64,000 bases of DNA from Bactericera cockerelli. Taxonomy: Eukaryota; Arthropoda; Insecta; Hemiptera; Triozidae. The first letter of the stretch is position 1; each line of letters starts with the position of its first letter. Position numbers and translations under genes: made by a program. The notes beneath the pieces were generated by a model. The model ran no database searches and had not been told where the DNA came from. It saw nothing but the letters and a program-made list of their open reading frames with translations. The stretch is taken from NCBI GenBank assembly GCA_024516035.1, contig CM044967.1, positions 11,516,092 to 11,580,091 of the forward strand. Direction: 5' to 3'. Of the stretch, positions 55,370-64,000 are shown piece by piece.

Positions 55370-55915
55370 ATTTATTGTATTCCATATAGCACTTTTTACA
55401 TTTTAGGTAAATCACTTTTACTTAAAACCCAAAAATTGGGCGTTTTTTCACATTCTGGTTTAGCAGGCTGAGGAAGAGGAGTGGACTTTTCACATTTTGG
55501 CTAGACCATCTTTACTTGAAACCCGAAAAATCGGGCGTTTTTCACATTTTGGTTAGTAGGCTGAAGAACAAGAGTGGACAATTCACTTTTTGGCTAATAC
55601 TTAAACAAAGAAAGATGGAGTTTTTCACTTTTTGGCGAATTCTTTTTCAACCTCTCAATTGTGAAAAGCGACACTATCTCAATAACTAAAGGCATTTCGC
55701 AGTTAAAATTATCAGAAATATTTAAAGCAAACAGTTTCAAGTATTATATCCAAATTTGGTATAAATCGTACGTAGGACAACTGAGTAATGAAACTTTTTT
55801 TGAAAAAAACAACTTTTTATTTTTTCAAACCTCTCTCCTGAAAAATTTGATTTTGGCGCAATTCACATTTTGGCAAAAAGGTATCGATATATTTCGAAAA
55901 ATAATACTTCTACAT
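55370..55915 (-). repeat. right arm of the large inverted repeat
   Basis: It contains inverted copies of the GCCAAAAWGTGAA motif at about 55446, 55488, 55540, 55581, 55621 and 55862. A roughly 97-bp unit ending in GAGTGGAC is present twice, with a diverged third. The 84-base block 55592-55675 pairs with 51679-51762. Confidence 0.85.
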
Positions 55916-55919
55916 ATTT

Positions 55920-57645
55920 TTTAAAGAAAAGTTTGCAACGTACAAGGATCGAAGCTGCGACTTTCTTGTTTAGACTTCAGAAACCGATGAGCTATACTCG
56001 AACCAAACCAACAAGGCTGACCTTGTTAGTTGATACTACTATACCTAGGGCGGTAAACGAGGGATGCACTTTTTAATAATTAGTATAGGTACCTAAGAAG
56101 ATTTATACAATTTCAAAACGTACAAATTTTATATAAATACCCTGAAATACACACCAGACTGGTCTAGCTACACTACACTGAGAAAAATAACCTTGGCTAG
56201 CTAAACTCAATCATTTTAAATGTAATTTTTTAAGTGCTTAAAAAAACAAAAAATAATAACAAATAAATAGAAATAAATAACACCTGTTAATCAAGTGTCA
56301 TTATCTTAGTGCATCTGTTCTTATCTTTAGCAACTTTATATCTTTTAATTGCGTTAAGAAAGACGGATTTCAAGTTGTTGGGTAAGCCATTACGGCCATG
56401 CCTTGAAATATAAAATTAATTTATATGAACACGCAACGCCTAATACGCCGCAGGTTAAAAAAGGAAATATATCCTATCCGTAGAAAAAATACAAAACCAA
56501 AAAAAAAAAAAAAAATTATTCAGTGAAAAATCTAGAATTTTTCAAAATTAAAATGTCAAGAACCTTCAAAACTTTTCTAATCAGCAGTAGACCTTGAAAT
56601 TTAATTGAGAAAAGAAAAACTCGTTGAAGTTCAAAGGTTTATACTTTAAGCGCTAAAAATGTCTAATATTTCCACAAAAAAAAGGTTTGAAAATGAAATT
56701 TCACTTACTCTCTTTGATATTTACAAAATAAAATAAAAACACACACACAGGCACTAAACTTTCGGAAATCAGGATTAAAAAAAAAAAATTAAAACAGTTC
56801 ACTGAAAAAATCATAAACCGATAATTTAAATAGTTTTAACCCGATAGTAATGTAGCACTACTTGCAGAGATAGTCCGATCTGCTAAGGATGGTAGAGAAC
56901 TGAATTTTTTACTTCAAGAATCTACAGATCATTTCTACTAGATTCAACTTGGAATCAGTATTTTTGTCACCTGACTCAAGATCGGATGAGCCAGTGTATT
57001 GACAGAGTTGCGGGGATAACCATTTTAGTAGTTCCATGATTATTTTTTACTGGAGGAAGTTCCGTTGGCATTGTTACTACTGACTAGTTCAATAGATTCC
57101 AGTGAGCCTGTTAGATGTTGAGGACAGGAGAGTTTTTTATGCATCCATAATTTTATTCATATCTGATTATGAAATTCGTTTTACTATATTTAATTATTTT
57201 ACTTTTCATTTCCCTTATCCTACAGAAAGGAAAGTAATGGAATCATTACTGTTGTTGAAAATCCCCTTTTAATTCAAAAGAAGAAATAGGTACATGTACC
57301 AAGTATTATTCCACAGTGATATTAAAAACGACCATAATTTTAGACATTTTTTTTTCAACTCTCATAATATTTTTACACGGATACATTTTAGAATTATTGT
57401 TCATACAAGAAAAAAGGCACAAAGTATTTCATGTATTCATCTTGTTCGGCATTTTCTAAGATTAAAATTTTATAAGGGTTGGAAAAAAAGTGTCGAAAAT
57501 CAAGGTCGCATTTTTTCACTGTTGAATAGTGTGAATGAAGCTCTGACAGTTGTAACATCCATGAGGTTCAAAACAACTGCTGGAATAATGGAACACTTTG
57601 GTCCTAATCAGAGTCTATTATTATTATTATAATAGTGCAGGTAAT
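55920..57645. other. AT-rich DNA, nothing recognised
   Basis: Short A runs and chance open frames only. A TAATAA simple repeat lies at 57640-57665. Confidence 0.5.
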
Positions 57646-57654
57646 AATAATAAT

Positions 57655-57872
57655 AATAATAATAACACTCTTTAGTGGAAGGTAACCTAGGCGAGGTTAA
57701 TGCTCAAAGCATTTTCTACCACCTAACCCTCAGAGTCTTACTATTACGTGGTCACAAACTCAAATAAATGAGGAAATTCCATGTACTGGGTGGGAATTCG
57801 AACCAACGGATTCCTGCGCTACCTGGATTACCAGACCGATTAACCACTTGACTACAAGTGCAGGTCAATTCT
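57655..57872 (-). repeat. tRNA-derived SINE, family B
   Basis: The minus-strand reading TGTAGTCAAGTGGTTAATCG, GGTTCGAATTCCCACC and TTTATTTGAGTTTGTGACCA matches 10815 and 16627. Confidence 0.85.
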
Positions 57873-57879
57873 TTTCCCA

Positions 57880-58990
57880 CATAAAAAGCGTGTTAGATCA
57901 AATACTAAATGGAACAATTGCCACACGAAAGCCATTAGTTTTTATTAGCTGAAAACAAGGTTCTAATAGGCCATAAATTAGCAAAGAAACACTTTTGCCA
58001 TAATATGGGTCGGGGGGAGTAAGCCGACTGCTGGATTGCACAAATGACCAAGGATGTTTGTGACTGCCCAAGAGACCGACATTAATTTATTATCTATTAA
58101 TAATGTAACAATCATGTATTAGGTATACCCACAATAACACCATTAGAAAAGGGATAGAATCCAAATTAAGAAATCCAAGTTGATAACTCAGTGGGTCGAA
58201 GAGCTCACAAAATCCTGCCGTTAAAGCCATAAAAATAAACTTCGTAAAACCAGAAATGTTATCAGCTAAATTTCGAAAACCGACCAAAAACAATACTTTC
58301 TAAAGCTTATAGGTAATAAAAAGTAAAAATCGCATTCGATTTCCTCGGATTATATTCCCTGGTATGAAATTTATTTTCCTACTTGTAATCAATTCTGTGC
58401 GAAGGCTGGAGAATTTTAATTTAAAAAAAAAAAAAAAAACATTTTTGGACCAGCAGTTATATTAGGTATCAAGTTTGGGTACTTTTTTGTGGAGGGAATA
58501 ATTTGCACATTGTATTAAACACAGGCGTTGATTCAAATTAGGAGCCTCTGAAAGGGGTTCTACATATAACCTCTGAAAATCCCCCATGATTCGTTCAGTA
58601 TTCTATTTCTTTTTACCCCGGAACCGATTTTTCATTACTCCGGCCCCCCTTTTCAGCTAACAAGCTGTTCAATACACCATAGCTTCAACTCATTATTGAG
58701 ATGATGTGTGGGTACTAAACACAGACATTCAAGCGATATGTTATTATCTTTGACATTATAAAAAATCCTATTGTACTCTATCATTACACTGATTGCTAAT
58801 GTCGAACATTTTTCATAACACCATGTAGTTGATACTAGTAACTAGCAACCTATGTATTTAACCGAAAGTATGAATATGTTATCCTTCATTGTGCAAAGCT
58901 CAGGTAAACACATCAGAGTTCCTACAAGGAATCGTTTGAAAATCATCTGTTTACTTCTTGTAAGGTTACCTTCAAAAAATATGTTACTAA
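57880..58990. other. AT-rich DNA, nothing recognised
   Basis: A poly-A at 58423-58439 and no other structure noticed. Confidence 0.5.
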
Positions 58991-58995
58991 AATCT

Positions 58996-59128
58996 TTAGG
59001 GTGGAATTAATAGACGTTTTTGTAATAGTCTGTGGCGCTAAGTCACGGATTGCGTACTGTAAGATGGGGAAAATCAATGCTTTGCAATGTCTTTCAGTTA
59101 TAGAATTTGTCTATTAATTTTGCCCTTA
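58996..59128. mobile_element. Harbinger-like short transposon with TTA duplication
   Basis: The 127-bp element at 58999-59125 has inverted ends (GGGTGGAATTAATAGAC and GTCTATTAATTTTGCCC). It has clean TTA flanks at 58996-58998 and 59126-59128. The interior matches the 19579 and 49922 copies. Confidence 0.88.
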
Positions 59129-59137
59129 GAGTAGTAA

Positions 59138-59250
59138 AGCCAGCGTATGGATCCGTGGGTCGGATACCACCCAAATACATCTAATTTTCCTCGTTTATTT
59201 AAGTGCACATGTGACAACATAATATTATTTCCTTCCAATCAGGGGTCTAT
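59138..59250 (+). repeat. family B SINE remnant
   Basis: GGATCCGTGGGTCGGATACC, TTTTCCTCGTTTATTTAAG and TGTGACAACATAATATTATT follow the family B order after the lost head. Confidence 0.55.
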
Positions 59251-59339
59251 TATTATTCGTGTGTACATATTATGTACACAGGAATATCGTCAAAGGACAA
59301 AATAAAGTATAAATACTGAATATGATTTATCAGATATTA

Positions 59340-59454
59340 GTGCGAAATTAATACCTCTGTGGCACTAAGTCACGGATTGCGTACTGTGTAAGATACGGAA
59401 AACCGACGCTTAGCAATGACTTGTGATGTAGAATTTGTCTATTTATTTTGCCCC
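59340..59454. mobile_element. Harbinger-like short transposon, internally deleted
   Basis: GTGCGAAATTAATACCTCTG joins the left end directly to the interior, losing about 16 bases that the 58999 copy has. The right end is CTATTTATTTTGCCCC. Confidence 0.75.
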
Positions 59455-59851
59455 TAGTCTTGTTGAAACAACCCAGCCTGCGTGGCGTAACAGGTGGGGC
59501 TACTGCCCGTAGTCCAGAGATCTCGAGTTCGATCCCCAGTTGGAGCACACTTTTCACAGAAAATTCTGTTCCCTTCAATCACGTGAGGCTGCATTTTCGG
59601 ACCTACCCAGCCTGGATGAGGTTAATGTGCGTAGCTGGTACGATTCCCAGCGAATGGAGGGTAACTTCCCCGTCATGATAAGGACGTTAAAAATCAAATA
59701 GAATCGTTGGCGTTAGGAAGGACATCCGGCCATAAAAAAACGTGCTCCACCCTACCAACCTCAACCATGAGGTTGAACAATGCCGATCCTAATAGCAACA
59801 TAAGCTAATATGGGATAAAGGCAAGGGAAATACATAGTCTTGTTGAAACAA
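59455..59851 (+). repeat. tRNA-headed SINE, family A, full length with 17-bp duplication
   Basis: TAGTCTTGTTGAAACAA occurs at 59455-59471 and 59835-59851. Between them lie the tRNA-like head, linker, central domain and the 3' part with GTTGGCGTTAGGAAGGACAT and AACCTCAACCATGAGGTTGA. It inserted directly beside the 59340 transposon. Confidence 0.95.
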
Positions 59852-59854
59852 ACC

Positions 59855-60630
59855 CTCGCTCGAAAGTTTCGTTGGAGATGATCCCCAGAAAAACACGTAC
59901 AAATTTACAGGACTTCATCTCACTTCTTTCAATAAATAATTACAAGTACACAATACCACTAGTAAAAATTAAGATAATTATTATAAAAATGTTAGAGTTC
60001 GTGATTTTGATGATTCCTAATAAGCCTGATAACCAATAATGAGACAAGACAATAAGATGAAGGGTAAGAAGAAAATAAAACCACCTTGATAAACACTATC
60101 TTGCATACTTTGACATTAAACTTGAAACGAGACCTTAGCTAATACCTGTATTATTTATGGCATTGAATTTTCCACGAGATCTTGAGACAAGCTAAACTTT
60201 TTAACAAGTTCATATATTTGTTATTATCTGGAGATATCAATCGTGATGTAACCTGAGGCAGGAATAAATTCATTCAATTATATCTTCAACTTCATTTATC
60301 ATGTAAGATGAGAATGCTGTTGGGATCAGATAGGTTGTGCCGTGAGGTGAAGTTAGTAACAAAAATTATTAAGAGAATTTAAGAATAAATAATAAACGAT
60401 TCATTCTTGTTCAATGAAATTAGAGAGGAACAAGGCAGAAGTTCAAATCAGCTATGACTGAGGAGTGAGGCTGATTCTCGAGTGGTAAATATCTGGCAAT
60501 AAAATATGAATAAACAATATTTTCCAAAAAAATACGTAATAAAATTTGTCCATTTAATTTCATGTACAAATCCTTGTGGTCTTAAATGGTTCAGCTTCTG
60601 ATTATCCGAGTATCTACTGTTTTTGTTAAA
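59855..60630. other. AT-rich DNA, nothing recognised
   Basis: No exon and no repeat partner was noticed. Confidence 0.5.
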
Positions 60631-60634
60631 GCAT

Positions 60635-60842
60635 GGATTCAGCTGGGGGAGTGATTGTCTCCAGCCACCTTTAGTTGATTCCCTGAACCACATAGATGTG
60701 GGATCACCTATCATGGGAACTTGGGCTTTTTCTTCATAAGCTATCAAAGCCTTGGGAAAACTGGCTTATTAGGGTTGACTAGTATGTTATCTGTTTATAG
60801 TCCTCTACAAAAAGTCTCTGTATAACGTCCCCCAGCCAGTAT
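60635..60842 (-). repeat. family E long variant
   Basis: TCAGCTGGGGGAGTGATTGT, CCTGAACCACATAGATGTGG and AACGTCCCCCAGCCAG match 35335-35592 in the same orientation. Confidence 0.75.
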
Positions 60843-61089
60843 CTATTGTAAGCTTTTAGTTGTCGTAATGCAGCCAGCAGATCCGAATAAATTAGACTCC
60901 ACCGATATTGCAGGCAGGTAAGATGTCTAATTGTGACTATATGCTTAGAAAAAGAAAATACAAGAATAAAGTATCTACCTACTTCTCGTCAATAGCGTCG
61001 GTGGTTATGCATATTTATTTTGGATGTGTAATGCGAACCTGATCAAAATACGAATATTATTTTAATTTTAAGTCTAATTCCAAAAGAAT

Positions 61090-61592
61090 TAATAACGGCT
61101 GATGCAGTATTGGTCTCATCATCTCCTCCTTGAAATCCCATCCTGTAAAACAGAAGCATATCACAAGGAATTCCTGTCATCCTCAATTGCCCTTTGGAAC
61201 TCCATTCCACCCCCCATCCTCAACTGTAAATCTTTCTTTCGATTTAGATCTTCCCTTATTGAAGCTGTTGGCAAGAAAACAATCCCCCTTTAATCCTTAT
61301 TATCCTTCCTCCTCCCTTAATGACCCCCTTATACTACCGTACCTGGTGTGAATGTGTGATTGAATGTGATTTTTTTTTTCTTTTAACTAGAATAATTTCT
61401 ATTATTGTTATTCTTCCTCTATTATTTCCATTTCTTGTTTTTTATTATCTTTACTCTCTAATTGTTGTTAAAAATTTTTACATTGTATTTATACTCAAAT
61501 AAATAAAGAGGTGCTTTGTTAAACTGTTGGCATAATGGGACTACCTGTCTTGCGCTGACAGTCTAAATAGAGCACTACTTATACTTATACTT
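61090..61592 (+). mobile_element. 5'-truncated LINE (C-terminal codons plus 3' untranslated region)
   Basis: The frame from 61102 to 61293 reads EAYHKEFLSSSIALWNSIPP and SFFRFRSSL. This is the WNSIP-type motif that ends many insect jockey- or CR1-like reverse transcriptase ORFs. A 3' region follows with AATAAATAAAGAGGTGCTTT and a TACTTATACTTATAC tail that recurs at 16300 and 39344. No reverse transcriptase core is present, so this is a dead-on-arrival copy. Confidence 0.85.
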
Positions 61593-61689
61593 ACTTATTC
61601 CTGCCTCATCTCCTCCTGCCATATTTCCCTTGACCGACCTCAAATAGTTTGTGTATCTTATCTTATTATTGTATTTATATTATTATATC

Positions 61690-61765
61690 TTATTCACCTA
61701 ATAAAATAGCTTTGTTTAAACTGCTAGCATGGACTCTTGTCCTACGCTGACAGTATAAATAAATT
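61690..61765 (+). repeat. LINE 3' end, diverged
   Basis: AATAAAATAGCTTTGTTTAA, CTGCTAGCATGG and CTACGCTGACAGTATAAATA mirror the preceding LINE terminus, about 190 bases downstream. Confidence 0.65.
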
Positions 61766-61769
61766 ATTT

Positions 61770-63335
61770 GTAATTGTATTATTTTTAGCACCAGCCGACA
61801 CTGCAAAAGTAATAAATTAATTTCAGTCCAGCCTTCATAACAAGACCAGAAAGTGCATACTCGCAACCACAGAACAAACTTTTGACACAGTGAAAATACA
61901 ACCACAAAATTTAATCAAAACTAACATAACCAAGAAAATCTTAAATTGTTTAATGAACCAAGGATAAATTATGCATTACGAGTGTAATATTATTGTGCAA
62001 TCAAATCGTATTTCCATGTGGCAGACATTAAAGGGTTTGATTATTTTTTTAATCCCATCCACGTATTTTCAGTCGCTGAAAATTCTCAAGAATGAAGTTT
62101 TGAGATATAAAATAACCTTCAAAAGAGTCTACTTCTTTATCTCAACTCAAAAATCATGAATTTTAGAAAAAGAAAAATATATGCTTTTTTTTTGCTAATT
62201 GAAACAAAATGTGTTCAACCGTTTCAGATACATCTTGAGATTAGAAGATACAACTTCTACCCAATAATGCAACAGTTGGTCAACAATTGTTGCAAGTTTG
62301 TCCCTAGGGACTCTAGCAATGATTTTTTATTTTTATTTTTTCGGATATACTGGGAAACCAACGTAAGCTTGAATTATTCATTCATGCATTATTTATTAAG
62401 GAAACACATTTTGATAAATATAAACAATATCATGTATTTAATATTCACATTGAGGAATTACCGACATTCAAATAATATAATCAGTAGTAAGAATAACAGT
62501 AGGTTTTATTGATTAAATAAATAAATAATGATGTAAATATATCGACCAAGCAGGTTATAATTATGAAAATTTTAACAGTGAGCAATAAACAAATAAGATT
62601 AGGTATACACATGTAAAATCATAATATAGTCGAGCATTGATAGGTGTTTGAACAGTTAAAACCTTTTAAGGTTAGTAATTCATAATCAAAAAGTAATAAT
62701 ATCTGATGTGTTGGATGAGATTTTTTTATGGATTTAAAAATTAATTAGAATTCATGGGGATTTATTTACAAAATTTATATCATTAAATAAATTCTATACA
62801 TATAATATCTATATTTATTAATGATTTTTATAATGTTATAAATTCTGATAGAAAGATAGTATCACATAGGGATTTACTTCTCATACAGATAATTTCTATG
62901 ATATTAGTTCAATTTACAATAACATTGATCATTGACTGATTTTTAAATAATGTTACAGAGTTCTGTAAGAAATCGTGGTAATCTATTTGGTAGCTACTTT
63001 AAACATTCAATATGAATTAAGAATTGTGATGATAATAGTTAAGTTAGAATTTATATTGAATCGGAAATTTTCACAACAAAATGAAAAAAATAAAGCTAAG
63101 TAAGTACCTATTGCACATCACATCAGTTTAAATAAACAGGTAGAGTAATTGGTAAAAATGATTCACTTTAACTATGAAAAACTATTTTTTATATAGAAAA
63201 TAGCGCGCAGTAAAAAAAAAACTATTGGTAAAGAAAATAAAAGAGAGTCTAAATTTTTTGTTACTAACAGACTACCTCTGTTCTCATCTGACGACTGTTA
63301 TTCTTCAACAAATATGTATGATTTTATTTGTGGTG
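61770..63335. other. very AT-rich DNA, nothing recognised
   Basis: 62500-63100 is especially AT-rich. An open frame at 62156-62512 has AT-driven composition and no recognisable motif. Confidence 0.55.
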
Positions 63336-63339
63336 AAGC

Positions 63340-63612
63340 ACAAGGCCTCTTCACAATTTTTGTGGGTAGCGCAGCATTACTAAGAGTCTCCTTCACTTTT
63401 CGAATTATTCTATTACATTAATTTCTTTTTACTCAGGTAATGCCGCCACTGGTTATTACTCATACAAGTAACTACTCATTTTTCTTCACGAGGCAAGAGT
63501 GGACCCCGAACATCCAAGTACAGATCAGAAAAATTCCTGCCCCACTGGGGATCGAACCCAGGTCACCATGCGTGCAATGCATAGCGCTAACTCACTCTGC
63601 CACGGTGACTGC
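63340..63612 (-). repeat. tRNA-derived SINE, family C
   Basis: The minus-strand reading CAGAGTGAGTTAGCGCTATG, CCTGGGTTCGATCCCCAG, TGTACTTGGATGTTCGGGGT and ACCAGTGGCGGCATTACC is near full length and close to 3293-3570. Confidence 0.85.
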
Positions 63613-64000
63613 TTTCTTCAACAAATATTTGAAGTTGGAGACAATTTTCGAAATTTACTCTGTTTAAAATAACACTGTGCCAAAATAACTTATCTAAAGT
63701 GAAAACAAACGTAATGTGTCTCAATACACAAACTTTTGAGCCTTTCAAAGAAGGGCCTTAGTTCAAATCCAAAAATATCGGCCTCTCAACGTACTGCGAT
63801 CTTAAAAAAGACCAAGTTCAGTGAAGAGAAATGCCCCATCCTATATTGCCTTTTGGCTATTTTTTCTAGTAATTTGCCACTTGAAGAAAGTGTGAAACAA
63901 TATGGTCTACACTGAAATAGGAGTAATTTTAGATATAAGTACTAATATTTTGGATAGAAACATGGCTCTTATTTTGCAGGTGTGTTTGTGGTTGGATACT
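63613..64000. other. end of window, nothing recognised
   Basis: No exon or repeat partner was noticed. Confidence 0.5.

Noticed and set aside
1..64000. CRISPR arrays, bacterial operons or phage genes
   Set aside because: The tandem arrays have no spacers of constant length. The DNA has intron signals, SINEs and polyadenylation hexamers, so it is eukaryotic.

Overview
This is a eukaryotic window, almost certainly arthropod and most likely insect. It is AT-rich, has no operon-like gene packing, and shows intron-type splice signals around the few coding-looking segments. It is dominated by short retroposons and non-autonomous DNA transposons. The transposon types (a mariner with TA duplications, TTAA-flanked piggyBac-type, 3-bp-duplication Harbinger-like and hAT-like short elements) and the 5S rRNA- and tRNA-headed SINEs fit an insect. 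A hemipteran is my guess, but nothing in the sequence proves it.

The window is gene-poor. The best gene is on the minus strand. A first coding exon (24258 down to 24086) encodes a clean signal peptide. A last exon (20269 down to 20018) ends in a tetrabasic stretch, like a neuropeptide or prohormone precursor. The two exons have incompatible phases, so at least one middle exon was not found or was lost. A second candidate is a plus-strand terminal exon at 4957-5101, behind a 330-bp polypyrimidine tract and followed by a polyadenylation signal. Weaker exon candidates lie at 2850-3083 (minus), 40920-41114 and 43351-43558.

Layout. 0-5.7 kb: an A/C-biased block, SINEs and the candidate terminal exon. 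5.7-16 kb: mostly featureless AT-rich DNA with a few repeats. 16-18 kb: tRNA- and 5S-derived SINEs. 19-24.3 kb: a 38-bp satellite whose units carry TGACGTCA, two short transposons inside it, and the secreted-precursor gene. 24.57-24.97 kb: a near-perfect palindrome with 190-bp arms. 25-45 kb: a mosaic of SINEs, LINE 3' ends and short DNA transposons, including a 961-bp element with 25-bp perfect terminal inverted repeats at 32.8-33.7 kb. 46.0-49.7 kb: a giant purine-strand satellite (36-bp unit, then 42-bp unit). 51.3-55.9 kb: a large inverted-repeat structure holding a foldback element, a hAT-like, a piggyBac-like and a mariner copy. 56-64 kb: AT-rich DNA, a cluster of short transposons with a SINE at 59 kb, and a truncated LINE at 61 kb.

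Several retroposon families share 3' modules. A central domain is joined to a 5S rRNA-like head in some copies and a tRNA-like head in others. This suggests one SINE superfamily that has swapped promoters. Parts of the 19.8-19.9 kb satellite look like uncorrected long-read sequence, so the end of the neighbouring gene should be treated with caution.
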